Source: Streptomyces sp. MMG1121 (GTDB lineage: Bacteria > Actinomycetota > Actinomycetes > Streptomycetales > Streptomycetaceae). Taken from it: a stretch of DNA of 64,000 nt. The position numbers were made by a program, and so were the translations under genes. Under the pieces are notes generated by a model. It had not been told where the DNA came from. It searched no databases and was given only the letters and a program-made list of their open reading frames with translations. Location of the stretch: contig NZ_LGDV01000238.1 in assembly GCF_001280015.1 (NCBI RefSeq), forward strand, positions 170,628 through 234,627, read 5' to 3'. Positions 51,801 through 60,376 of the stretch are shown here, piece after piece (the first letter of the stretch is position 1; each line of letters begins with the position of its first letter).

Positions 51801-52913
51801 CTACCCGGAGGCGGGGGGCAGTTCCGCCCGCCCTCCATCAGGCCGCCGGTCCGCAGGGCGCGCGGGCGGGATCGGGCCGCCGGGAAAGTCGCGGGGGCCG
51901 GTCCACAGCGCGGGTACGGCGTCGCAACGGCGGCACAGTTCGTAGGCGATCGCCTCATAGTTCACCCGCCAGCCCCGGAAGTGCGGCCACGCCTCCTTCG
52001 GCGGGCGTTCGGCCCGGAACCCAGCTGACCCCAGCATGTCCACGGCCGCGTCGAACTCGGCGAAGGTGAGCCGGATCGTCGCATCCGGCGACGGGTCGAC
52101 ATCGAAGGGGATGCGCAACGCGCGGGCGATGTCGCGCAGGGCGGTGAAGCCGGCCCGCAGCACCAGCCGGGCCTCCGGCGGGGCGAGCCGCGGGTCCAGG
52201 GCCAGCTGCATCGCCGCCGCGTCCATCACCGCGACGAGCCCGACCAGCCAGCTGCGGTGCGGACGCGGGGAACGGAAGGTCAGCAGGATGGGGTACGTGG
52301 AGTGGCTCTCGCCGATGTCCGCGGCGAGCCGCTCCCAGGCCCGGTACAGCGCCGGCAGGGCGGTCTCGGTGTCGACCAGCCACTGCCGGGCGAGGATCTC
52401 CGGCCCCCAGGCGGGCTCGCCGGCCCGCGCCTGGAGCAGGGTGACCTCCAGTTCGCGACGGTTGTAGGCGGCGTAGAGGGTGGGCAGGTAGGCGATCTGG
52501 AGGGCGATCAGGACCGGGCCGGTGGCTGCGGCGACGAAGTCGAGCACCGACAGGTTCAGCCGTGCCCCACTGGCGAAACCGAGCGTGAACAGGCTGGACC
52601 CCGCCTCCCGGAACGCGGTGGTCCAGGACAGCGGGGACAGTGAGTACAGCAGGAGGCCGAAGCCGAGGAGCGCGCCCGCGAGCCAGGTGGTGAGCATGCC
52701 GATGAGCATCAGCGGGGCCAGCCAGGTCTGGGTGCGGTCGATCGCGCCGTAGCCGCCGCGGAGGGCTTTGAGCCGCAGGAGTCTGCGCAGCATCCACCAC
52801 AGGCGGAACACCAGCGCGGAGTAGAGGCCCCGGGGTACCACGAGTGTGCGCAGGATACTGCTCAGGACCAGCACCAGGACCAGTACCCCTGCCGCGCCGG
52901 CGATGTATTCCAT
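51801..52913 (-). CDS. polytopic membrane protein, possible ion-channel-like
   Basis: A 370-residue protein. It has an N-terminal membrane helix (GAAGVLVLVLVLSSILRTLV), then two or three more (TWLAPLMLIGMLTTWLAGAL, LLGFGLLLYSLSPLSW, VLDFVAAATGPVLIALQIAYL). A long cytoplasmic helical domain of about 220 residues follows (WERLAADIGESHSTYPILLT and so on). The segment SSLFTLGFASGARL between helices has the form of a pore loop, as in two-TM potassium-channel-like proteins, but no TVGYG filter is present. Such proteins are common in actinobacteria without assigned function. The ATG at 52913 is preferred over TTG 52919. Confidence 0.75.
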   Translation of the reverse strand: MEYIAGAAGVLVLVLVLSSILRTLVVPRGLYSALVFRLWWMLRRLLRLKALRGGYGAIDRTQTWLAPLMLIGMLTTWLAGALLGFGLLLYSLSPLSWTTAFREAGSSLFTLGFASGARLNLSVLDFVAAATGPVLIALQIAYLPTLYAAYNRRELEVTLLQARAGEPAWGPEILARQWLVDTETALPALYRAWERLAADIGESHSTYPILLTFRSPRPHRSWLVGLVAVMDAAAMQLALDPRLAPPEARLVLRAGFTALRDIARALRIPFDVDPSPDATIRLTFAEFDAAVDMLGSAGFRAERPPKEAWPHFRGWRVNYEAIAYELCRRCDAVPALWTGPRDFPGGPIPPARPADRRPDGGRAELPPASG

Positions 52914-52945
52914 GGTCAACTTCCGGTGTCGTAGCTGCGGCCGCT

Positions 52946-53000
52946 ACAGGCCGAACCCGAGGTGTTCGATGTCGGTGAAGCGAACCTCCTCCGGCCGGCG
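52946..53000 (-). pseudogene. tiny P450 heme-region fragment
   Basis: The leftward frame reads RPRRPEEVRFTDIEHLGFGL before a stop. It resembles the segment just before the heme cysteine in class I P450s (the P450 at 6796 has ARPDIEHLGFGSGIHLC). Only about 18 codons match, so the call is tentative. Confidence 0.35.
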
Positions 53001-53119
53001 CGGGCGTCCGGTCCAGGTCCCCTACTTTCCGATCAAAACTGCCGACGTGCCACCGCGTGGCCCTGAGGTCGGCCTTGGCGATCCCGAGTTCCCGTGCCCT
53101 CCCCCGTTCCACGCCGCGG

Positions 53120-53565
53120 TCAGGACGTGAGGTCCAGAACACGGACCGGCTCGCCGACCCGTCGTCCGGGAGCGGTGGTGGGGATGATCGCTCCGTCGGG
53201 GCGGTCCGGGGTGGGCCGTGCGACGTACTGGGCGTGCGCGGCGGTCCATGTGTGCTGCTTGGCGTCCTGTATGGCGGTCTGTACGGCGGTCTGATGGCGG
53301 TCTGTACGGCCACGGCGAGGGCGGCGGGCAGGCCGGGTCCAGGACGGTGCTGCCGGGCAGGGCGGCGAGGTGCTCGGCCGTGCCGGGGCGGGCGCGGTCG
53401 GCTTTGACGAGGGCGCAGGCCGGGGCGTGCAGGTACCAGCCGGTCTGGGCGTGGGCGCGGCGGATCAGCCGGGAGCCAAGGACGTTGCCGCTGCGGGCGG
53501 CGGCCATCGCGGTATCGACCAGGACGATGCGCGTCGGCCCGGACGATGTGCGTGGCGTCGTTCAA
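53120..53565 (-). pseudogene. PIN-like protein, frameshifted, with a tandem repeat inside
   Basis: In changing frames the minus strand gives IVLVDTAMAAARSGNVLGSR, LIRRAHAQTGWYLHAPACAL, then AEHLAALPGSTVLD, PAALAVAVQTA and finally GAIIPTTAPGRRVGEPVRVL before the stop at 53120. The opening VLVDT acidic residue and overall order resemble PIN-domain-type actinobacterial proteins. The central part is disrupted by a 23-bp-period repeat and the frame changes there. Probably inactive. Confidence 0.45.
53271..53311. repeat. 23-bp-period tandem repeat within the PIN-like pseudogene
   Basis: ATGGCGGTCTGTACGGC starts at 53271 and again at 53294, with GGCGGTCTG occurring three times. The expansion coincides with the loss of reading frame, which suggests slippage caused or followed the inactivation. 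Confidence 0.6.
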
Positions 53566-53645
53566 CGGACGGCCGCCCGGGCGAGCCGTCGGCCCGGCTC
53601 GCTGTCGAGATGGTAAGGCTCAACCTCGGGAGCGGGCACCGGGTT

Positions 53646-53995
53646 TCATGCGACGAGCGGCAGCGTACGTGAGGAGAGGAGCTGTTGCTCGAACTCGAAT
53701 GGAGTGAGGTAGCCGAGGGCGGAGTGGCGGCGGCGCCGGTTGCAGTGGGCCAGCCGGCGGAACGGCTCCAGTCGTGCAGCCGGAGCGGGAGACGCCCAAG
53801 ACCCGGCATATCCGCTTCACGCCGAAGTCGGCACGATTTTCGGAGATGAAGTCCCAGCGGTGGGGGCTCACTTCACCTCCCGAGTCAAATTGGCGGCTGC
53901 CCGGCGCAAGAGCTCTCGCTCCAGCTGCCACTCCTATTCTCTGCCTTCAGCAGCCGGTGGTTCTCGGCCCGCAGCGACTGCTGTCCCCCAGCGTT
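53646..53995 (-). pseudogene. IS3-family transposase remnant (orfA end, orfB with deletion)
   Basis: Around 53980-53900 the minus strand has an orfA-like C-terminus (SLRAENHRLLKAE in one frame, then SWSESSCAGQ). orfB begins VSPHRWDFISENRADFGVKR and ICRVLGVSRSG. It then jumps directly to the far C-terminus LERFRRLAHCNRRRRHSALG, YLTPFEFEQQLLSS, ending at 53646. The whole rve catalytic core is deleted. RRRHSALGYLTPxEFE is a hallmark of IS3 orfB. Confidence 0.75.
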
Positions 53996-54716
53996 GCGAG
54001 CCCGCGTGGCAGGAGGTGTTCCGCGGTGACGACCGCATCCCAGGGACGCCGATGTGCTGGACGGAGAGCTTCGGCAAGTTCGGCAACACCTCGGCTGGTG
54101 TGGCCGGGGTGGCTCGCTGGTCGCGAGCGATCCCGGCTCACGCATGGCGGCGGCCCATGTCATGGACCAGATGATCGACCGGGACCAGCAGGCGGACAAC
54201 CGCGACGTGGAGATGGTCATGGCCGCCTACAGCGGACTGCACTGACAGGCAACGCGGGCGGTCTGTACCTGCGCAGGCTCCCCCTCTCCCGCCCGCAATC
54301 CCACGGGTGGGCGGGACCCACTGCGAGTCACGCTCGACGGCCGGTGGCCTGCGGCTCCGGCGCCCCGGCGACACCGTCTGGACCGTGAGTGGCCGACCCC
54401 GCCACCGCCTGCAGACCGGGTTCGGCGTCGAGTCGCGCCTCGCGCGCTGCTGGGCACGCGCGCCTGGGGACCAACCGCCCGGGCCATCCTGCGCAGCGCG
54501 CGGACGATTGCCCGCGCACGGGAACGTGCTCTCAGAGAGCACCTCATACCCGCGCCGGACCACTGCCTGTAGCAGATCATCCCGTTCCCGCCACTGGGTT
54601 CGGAGCTGGGGACATGGGCAGATGACGGGGTAATGTTTATGGGTATTTGCCGTATTTACTCGACCACTCGTCACCACATGTGCAGGTCCGTGAGCGATGA
54701 GTGATGAGGAGGCGAA
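53996..54716. other. gene-free stretch of decayed DNA
   Basis: Short frames such as one ending MIDRDQQADNRDVEMVMAAY (54145-54240) look like former coding DNA, but nothing has a start signal or family match. Only the last ~60 bp, with GATGAGGAGG, serve the regulator gene at 54717. Confidence 0.4.
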
Positions 54717-56861
54717 TTGGTACCGGTGACAGCCAAGACCGGGGCTCACACTCAGCCGTCAGGGCCGAGCTTCCTCGCCGCGTCGCACAAAGCGCTGCAG
54801 GGTACGGAGTCGCTGACGCTGGCCCTCAAGGCGGCCGAGTGCCTGGATGGCCGAGGCGTGTTCCTGCACTGGTGGGATCCCGCCGCCCGTCGGCTACGCC
54901 TGGTCGCCGCCAGCGGGGTGGCCTCGGAGAGCGCCGAGGCGTGGGCGGATCTGTCCGATGAGCAGGAGGTGGCACCGGTACGCGCCATGCGCTGCGGTGA
55001 CTATGCCTGGGTGGCCGGGGACAGCCTGGGCCTGGGGTCGGCCGGCACGGCCGCGGTGCCCCTGCTCGGTGCCGATGGGCCGATCGGTGTGCTGTCCGTG
55101 ATGACGGCAGGCTCCGGCGAGCCGGACGAGGTACAGCGGTCCTATCTGCGTTCGGTGGCGGGATGGGCCGCCGCGCGTCTGGAGGACGTGCCCGACACGC
55201 CACCTGCCTGTCGTTCGGTGGCCGGCTCTGAGCGGACGGTTCGGATGGGCAAGCTGACCTCGGCGCTTGCGGAGGCGGTCACCTCCCGGGAGGTCGTGCA
55301 GGCCGTCGCGTCGCACGTCCTGCCCCCGTTCGGTGCCGACGGGCTCATTGTCTGGGTGTTCGAAAGCGGCCGACAGCACGTGGTCGACTCCCGCGGATAC
55401 ACACAGGAATTCCTCGGCTTGCTCGACGGGCTCGCGGTCACCGACTACCCCGTGGCCGCCGACGTGTTCGGGACATGCACTCCCCGGTTCATCGAATCGG
55501 CCGCGGAGTATTGCCGACGCTATCCGACACTGGGGCACGTACCGGCGGCGGCCCGGAAGAACGCGTGGGCGTTCCTGCCCATGATCGCTTCCGGGCACGC
55601 CATCGGCATGTGCCTGGTGTCCTTCACCCGGCAGCGCTCCTTCACCGACGAGGAGTGCACGCTGCTGACCGCCTTGAGCGGTCTCGTCGGCCAGTCGCTG
55701 GAGCGGGCCCGTTTGTACGACGTGGAACACGCCCGGGCACAGGGGCTGCAGCGCAGCCTGCTGCCCCGGACGCTGCCCCGCTTGCCTGCCGCCTGCGCCG
55801 CCGCACGCTATCTGCCTGCGGGCCGGGGCGAGCAGGTCGGCGGCGACTGGTACGACGTGATCCCGCTGTCCGCCGACAGGGTCGCCATGGTGATCGGCGA
55901 CGTCATGGGACACGGCATCCCCGAAGCGGCCACCATGGGCCAGCTGCGCACCGCGGTGCGCACCCTCGCCGATCTGGACATACCTCCTGACGAGCTGCTC
56001 AGCCGTCTCAACGACCTGGTGAGCGACCTGGGCGAGGACTGCTATGCCACCTGCCTGTACGCCGTCTTCGACCCGATCACCCGGATATGCTCGTTCTCAC
56101 TGGCCGGTCATGTCCCACCGGTCGTCGTCCATCCCGATGGCACCGTCCACAGGCCCGACCTGGCCGCCGACCCGCCACTGGGAGCCGCCGAGCCACCGTT
56201 CGAAACGCACCGGATACTCCTGCCTGAAGAGAGCCTGCTGGTCCTGTGCACCGACGGGCTCGTCGAATCCGCCAGCCAGTTCGTCGACCACGGGCTGGCC
56301 CGACTGCACCAGGTCCTCACCGAGCACGCGGCGCCCACGTTCACGGCACCGGACGAGGACGACACCGTCCGCCGTCTGGACGACCTGTGCGACACGGTGG
56401 TCTCGGCCCTGCTGCCCGACCACGGCAGCACGAACGACGACGCGGCCCTACTGATTGCCCACACACAGGCCACCGACGCCGACGATGTCGCCTCCTGGAT
56501 CCTCCCGGAGGATCCCCGCGCAGCCGGACAGGCCCGCGCACATGTCCGCGACCAACTGGCCGCCTGGGGACTGGACGAACTGGCGATCACCACCGAGCTG
56601 CTGGCCAGCGAGCTGGTCGGCAACGTGATCCGGCACGCCAAGGGCCCCATCCGCCTACGTCTGCTCCGCAGCCGCTCGTTGACCTGCGAGGTCTACGACG
56701 GCAGCCCCAGCACCCCCCGTATCCGACACGCCGCCCACACCGACGAAGGCGGCCGCGGCCTGCAACTCGTCGCCGCCCTTTCCAGACGCTGGGGCGCCCG
56801 CTACCTGCACGACGGCAAATGCATCTGGACCGAACAGGACATCCCCCGCTGCGCCGCGTAA
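54717..56861 (+). CDS. GAF-GAF-PP2C phosphatase-HATPase regulator (RsbU/SpoIIE-like)
   Basis: A 714-residue cytoplasmic signalling protein. Two GAF-like sensor domains come first (about 15-155, and about 170-340 with ARKNAWAFLPMIASGHAIGM). Then there is a SpoIIE/PP2C Ser-Thr phosphatase domain (about 355-570: RYLPAGRGEQVGGDWYDVIP, VIGDVMGHGIPEAATMGQLR, SLAGHVPPVVVHPDG, LLVLCTDGLVES, NDDAALLIAH). A C-terminal HATPase_c/RsbW-like kinase domain closes it (about 600-714: ELLASELVGNVIRHAKGPIR, DEGGRGLQLVAALSRRWG). Such fusions control anti-sigma/anti-anti-sigma switches in Streptomyces. It starts at TTG behind GAGGAGG, and a GTG at 54726 is also possible. Its partner proteins are not in the window. 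Confidence 0.93.
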   Translation: MVPVTAKTGAHTQPSGPSFLAASHKALQGTESLTLALKAAECLDGRGVFLHWWDPAARRLRLVAASGVASESAEAWADLSDEQEVAPVRAMRCGDYAWVAGDSLGLGSAGTAAVPLLGADGPIGVLSVMTAGSGEPDEVQRSYLRSVAGWAAARLEDVPDTPPACRSVAGSERTVRMGKLTSALAEAVTSREVVQAVASHVLPPFGADGLIVWVFESGRQHVVDSRGYTQEFLGLLDGLAVTDYPVAADVFGTCTPRFIESAAEYCRRYPTLGHVPAAARKNAWAFLPMIASGHAIGMCLVSFTRQRSFTDEECTLLTALSGLVGQSLERARLYDVEHARAQGLQRSLLPRTLPRLPAACAAARYLPAGRGEQVGGDWYDVIPLSADRVAMVIGDVMGHGIPEAATMGQLRTAVRTLADLDIPPDELLSRLNDLVSDLGEDCYATCLYAVFDPITRICSFSLAGHVPPVVVHPDGTVHRPDLAADPPLGAAEPPFETHRILLPEESLLVLCTDGLVESASQFVDHGLARLHQVLTEHAAPTFTAPDEDDTVRRLDDLCDTVVSALLPDHGSTNDDAALLIAHTQATDADDVASWILPEDPRAAGQARAHVRDQLAAWGLDELAITTELLASELVGNVIRHAKGPIRLRLLRSRSLTCEVYDGSPSTPRIRHAAHTDEGGRGLQLVAALSRRWGARYLHDGKCIWTEQDIPRCAA

Positions 56862-56879
56862 CGGATCTCGAACACGAAA

Positions 56880-57124
56880 ACCCCCAGGTTGCCAAGTCGG
56901 CAATCCGCGTGAACGCCGTAGCCCCTGGCCCCACAGATACTGGCACGCTGACCCGCTTTACCGGAATACCGGAGAACAAGGCGGCTCTGGTCTTGAAAGT
57001 ACCGCTCGCCCGCCTCGGCCTCCCGGAGGAGCTTGCCGACGCCATCGCCTTCATGGCATCGAACGAAGGCTTCATAGATCACCGGCCACGTCCTCAACGT
57101 CGATGGCGGTCACACCACCAACTG
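56880..57124 (+). pseudogene. short-chain dehydrogenase C-terminal fragment
   Basis: Reads VAKSAIRVNAVAPGPTDTGT, LTRFTGIPENKAALVLKVPL and ARLGLPEELADAIAFMASNE, which is the standard end of SDR enzymes. After GFI a one-base shift is needed to continue as TGHVLNVDGGHTTN and the stop at 57124. The first ~150 residues, with the cofactor site and catalytic Ser/Tyr/Lys, are missing. It begins within 30 bp of the phosphatase stop, so the join is a deletion or insertion scar. Confidence 0.8.
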
Positions 57125-57641
57125 ACCTGGCCAGGCACGGGGGTCTGTTCCACGCGTGACACCCGCCGTGGCACCGCCGGTCTGTAATCCGGAAAAGTAC
57201 AGGAAGTAGAACCCAAGGTCGCCGCTGGGCTTCTCGGCCAGCCGGACGCTCTTCGTGGCCAGTGGTAGATCGATGGCTAGCCCGGCTGCCGCATCAGGTC
57301 GTTGTGCTTGTCCGGCAAGTAGTGCAGCGTGTAGTCGCACCGTTCCGACTGACCACAGTGCTTTCGAAGCCTCCGGCCCACATCGGCCCGACAGGCCCAG
57401 GAGTATCGGTGTCCGGGAAGTCGCTCATCCGATATCCCTCACACGGATTGTTTGACCTCTAACGAGCCCGGCCACCAACATTCGGTGAACAGATATACGT
57501 CAACCGTACTACGCCCCCGCCCCTCGGGGAGAGTTATGGGACACCAGGACAGATTACGTGCTCAACTATCGCCTGCCCAGGCGGGACTTGACCGTTCGGC
57601 GTATTCTGAGAGAATCCTCGGTTCGAACGAAGGAGCCTTTC
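57125..57641. other. gene-free stretch upstream of the lysozyme
   Basis: No frame is convincing. Locally AT-rich bases around 57480-57500 may belong to the lysozyme promoter. Confidence 0.4.
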
Positions 57642-58184
57642 GTGAGCATCAAGGGCATCGACGTGTCCTCGTTCCAAGCGGACAGATACGACGTCTCAGG
57701 GCTCGACTTCGTGTTCATAAAGATCACGGAGGGCGACAGCTACACGAACCCCAAGTGGGTGGCCCAGCGACAGAAAGCCCGCAACGCAGGACTGGTCACC
57801 GGCTTCTACCACTTCGCCCGCCCGGGATCGTATGCGGTTCAGGCCGACTACTTCCTCTCCAAGATCGATCTCGTGGATGGCGACATCCTCGCCCTGGACT
57901 GGGAGGACCCCGGCGTGACGGGAGAGTGGAAGGACGCGTGGATAAGACGGGTGCAGCAGAAAGCCCCTGGCCACAGGGTGGTCCTGTACTGCGACCGTGA
58001 TTTCTGGATGCACCGTGACACGACCTCGTTCGCAGGTGACGGCCTGTGGATCGCCGAATACAACGGCCATCCCGGAAAACCCGACATCGAGCATCCCTGG
58101 GTCTTCCACCAGTACACCAACCAGCCAGTGGACATGGATCTCGGAAACTTCAAAGACAAGGCTGAACTGGTCACATGGTGCTGA
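57642..58184 (+). CDS. GH25 lysozyme (N-acetylmuramidase)
   Basis: A 180-residue glycoside hydrolase family 25 enzyme that cleaves peptidoglycan between MurNAc and GlcNAc. It has GIDVSSFQ at 5-12 (catalytic-site Asp7), FVFIKITEGDSYTNP, GFYHFARPGSYAVQADYFLS and ILALDWEDPG with Asp86 and Glu88 as the likely catalytic acids. VLYCDRDFW, LWIAEYN and FHQYTNQPVDMDLGNF follow. AAGGAG before the GTG at 57642 decides the start over the longer frame from 57558. No signal peptide is seen, so export, if any, uses another route or the enzyme needs lysis. No phage genes surround it. It is shorter than many GH25 proteins but complete. Confidence 0.9.
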   Translation: MSIKGIDVSSFQADRYDVSGLDFVFIKITEGDSYTNPKWVAQRQKARNAGLVTGFYHFARPGSYAVQADYFLSKIDLVDGDILALDWEDPGVTGEWKDAWIRRVQQKAPGHRVVLYCDRDFWMHRDTTSFAGDGLWIAEYNGHPGKPDIEHPWVFHQYTNQPVDMDLGNFKDKAELVTWC

Positions 58185-58573
58185 CAGCAGCCCCTTCGGC
58201 CCCCAGAGACGGGTTCCCTGCGAGTGCCATTTGTGTGCCCGTCAACGGGTCTCTCCCCTTCCGGCGGTTTCCTGGACATGCCGACTGAGGAGAGGGACGA
58301 TGTAAACGCAGTCGCGGCCCCTGCGCTTACGTCAGCCAATCGGGCCGTGGCACTCCGGGTGGGCATGCGCACGCGAAGAGGCGGGCCGCCCTCACACCAG
58401 GAGCGGCCCACCAGTACCACGCGTCGTCATCACCCGGAGGTACGGCTTCTGATCGGAGGTTTCTGCCCCCGAGAGTGCTCGCCCCCGGGCGCCACCCACT
58501 GGACGCGAGTCCAGCGGGTGGCGGCTCATCGTGACCACGCCGTCAAGGGCCCGCAGGCGCGGCCGGAGGAGTT
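58185..58573. other. convergent gap with a terminator
   Basis: Between lysozyme and the leftward secreted gene. Apart from the hairpin at 58491-58522 nothing is supported. Confidence 0.4.
58491..58522 (-). terminator. hairpin terminator
   Basis: GCCACCCACTGGAC and GTCCAGCGGGTGGC pair over 14 positions with one T/C difference (a G-U pair in RNA) around GCGA. It is 52 bp past the stop of the leftward secreted gene and could serve both convergent genes. Confidence 0.7.
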
Positions 58574-59002
58574 CTAGTTGTACCAGGCGCTGCCGGTTTG
58601 GGTGGTCCCGTTGGAGACGGATATCGCGACCTGGTGTTCGAAGTCATGGTAGTACGGCGAGCCGGCCTCGCCGGTTGAGCCCCCCTGGACACTGAAGCCC
58701 TGGGAGACCTTTCCGCCAGTCGTGGTGTTCCGGTCCCAGAACGCCAGCCAGCAGGTGGGGCCCAGGGACTGCACCGAAGCGGTGGCCCAGTTGGACGAGC
58801 CGCCACCGTCCAGGTGCAGCAAGCCCACGCAGCCGGGAACGCTGATGCGCACGGTCCCGGTCGAACCCGCGTACGCCGTGCCCCCCATGCCCACGACAGC
58901 CAGCAGGCCGGCGCCGGCCGTCAGCGCCGCAGCCCTCTTCAGACCGCGGGGCAGGGAAGCCGCAAAGGCTGCCGAGACGGTGAGTGACTTCTTGAAACTC
59001 AT
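58574..59002 (-). CDS. small secreted protein
   Basis: This 142-residue protein starts MSFKKSLTVSAAFAASLPRG and has a long signal region (AAALTAGAGLLAVVGMGGTA, cut near TAYAG at about 47). The mature domain of about 95 residues has GTVRISVPGCVGLLHLDGGG, SLGPTCWLAFWDRN and YYHDFEHQVAISVSNGTTQT. Two cysteines may pair. No family was recognised. GGAAGG before the ATG at 59002 sets the start. It is one of three small secreted proteins encoded leftward in the last 5 kb. Confidence 0.7.
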   Translation of the reverse strand: MSFKKSLTVSAAFAASLPRGLKRAAALTAGAGLLAVVGMGGTAYAGSTGTVRISVPGCVGLLHLDGGGSSNWATASVQSLGPTCWLAFWDRNTTTGGKVSQGFSVQGGSTGEAGSPYYHDFEHQVAISVSNGTTQTGSAWYN

Positions 59003-59336
59003 AGGTACCTTCCAGTGTCGAAGCTGTCGCGTAGTTCGCGAGAGCGCTGAGTGTGAGCCCCGTTCCTCATCCGGCACGTTCCCCCGTCGGTGAAGAACCT
59101 CGGCTCAGATCAACCGTGCCGCGGGAGATCTGGATCACCCGGCGGCGACATGATGAGCGAGGGCGGATTCGGGACGCTGAGGTATTTCCATCCTGAAGTT
59201 GCCGGTTGTTGGGCTGACGCGGGTCGCAGCGGGGTGCCCGGACCGGACGGATGCGTCATCGCCTGCAGAGGATCGTCCGTCAGCGGGAGACTTTTCGGTG
59301 TTCGTCAGCACGAGCAGGGCTCGCAGGAGGGCGGTG
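59003..59336. other. promoter gap between two secreted-protein genes
   Basis: Holds the promoter of the 59002 gene and the downstream region of the 59681 gene. No other feature was recognised. Confidence 0.4.
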
Positions 59337-59681
59337 TCAGCTGCCGACCGTAACCTCGACGCACTCGTCGTTCGGGTGCAACGTGGTGGTCGCGCTCCCG
59401 GGCGGAAGCTTGATGACGTACCAGGTCCCGTTGTCGCCGCACACGAAGCTGGTCGTGAAGCTGCCCGCGAACACCCGCGAGGTACCGAACCAGGAACCGG
59501 CGTAGCTTCCCGTGCAGGAGAAGTACGGACTGCCGCTCTGTGAGACCAGGTGGGACGGCGTGCCGCAGCTCGCGGGAGCAGCCTGGGCGGCGCTCGCCGC
59601 TGCGACGGTCGCGCCGCCGGTGAGGACGAGCGTCGCGGCAGTGAGGGCGATGGCGCGTCGTGCCTTTCCGGGTTTGCGCAT
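59337..59681 (-). CDS. small secreted protein
   Basis: This 114-residue protein has a signal peptide MRKPGKARRAIALTAATLVL with a cut near AQAAPA at about 38. The mature part is about 75 residues with four cysteines (PASCGTPSHL, YFSCTGSYAG, SFVCGDNGTW, DECVEVTV), so two disulfides are likely. It is beta-rich, with SGSPYFSCTGSYAGSWFG in the middle. No enzyme motif is seen. GGGGAAGGAC before the ATG is a good ribosome site. It is similar in size and style to the 58574 product, but not clearly homologous. Confidence 0.7.
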   Translation of the reverse strand: MRKPGKARRAIALTAATLVLTGGATVAAASAAQAAPASCGTPSHLVSQSGSPYFSCTGSYAGSWFGTSRVFAGSFTTSFVCGDNGTWYVIKLPPGSATTTLHPNDECVEVTVGS

Positions 59682-60024
59682 GTGTGTCCTTCCCCCGTGG
59701 TTGGCGCCCCCTTTGCCGGGGCAGTTGAAGTGTTCCCCTGACTTCGTTCTGCTGCTCGGGCTGGCCTTGCGCTCAGCAGCAGGACAAGACTGCCCGGGGG
59801 TGCCGTGTGGAGTCCCGTATCCCACACAAGTCCACACACGGTTACTCCCCGTCTGCGGCCCGCTCCCCGTCGAGGGGACCATGGAGGACGTGCTGCTGGG
59901 GTTGCTGACCTTGATGGAGCCAGCTCCGGCTCGAACATCCAGCTCCCGTAGTCCCGCGCCGGGCCCTCGGCCTGCGCGGTGTGGAACTCACCGCGCAGAC
60001 CGGCCCGCAGCGGCGCGGGGCGGG

Positions 60025-60150
60025 ATCGATCCCGGCCAGCTCCGAACGAACCAGTTCACCGTCGTTCCGGCGCCGGCCCCACCACGGATTCTCCCGGGCC
60101 AGCCACAGGACCAACGCCTCCCCCGCGCTCGCCGTCGGCAGCCTGCCCGC
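60025..60150 (-). pseudogene. integrase-core (rve) transposase remnant
   Basis: The leftward frame has GEALVLWLARENPWWGRRRN and DGELVRSELAGID. LARENPxWGxRRIxGELxxLG is the conserved start of rve-type transposases/integrases (IS3/IS481-like). Only about 40 codons are recognisable and the rest of the gap from 59682 to 60376 holds no gene. Confidence 0.45.
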
Positions 60151-60376
60151 CCTGCTCCGGCGTTTGCTGTAGTCCCACCCGCACGCGATAAGTACGCGGG
60201 GCCACGCCAGCACGGCGTACAGCCTCCCCTCGATCTCGGTGTGGCGGGCCAGCGGGTCCAGCGCCAAGTCGGTTGACGCACCCGCAGCTTCCACCCGGAC
60301 CAGGCGGCCGCCCGAACGACGGGGCACCGCGCACGGGCCTGTCCGATTCTTCACCGGGCACTGTGAGCGGCAGGGA

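Noticed and set aside
51955..53565. A 536-codon minus-strand frame across the membrane-protein gene
   Set aside because: Out of frame with the membrane protein over most of its length and proline/arginine-rich; only its first part overlaps the PIN-like pseudogene.
54145..54245. A short frame ending MIDRDQQADNRDVEMVMAAY
   Set aside because: Too short, without a start signal, in a decayed region; no family recognised.
57110..57340. A 76-codon leftward frame (LATKSVRLAEKPSGDLGFYF...)
   Set aside because: Some protein-like composition, but no start signal, family or neighbour supports it.
57642..58184. Prophage lysis module around the lysozyme
   Set aside because: No holin, portal, capsid or tail genes and no integrase immediately around; the neighbours are regulatory, secreted or decayed genes.
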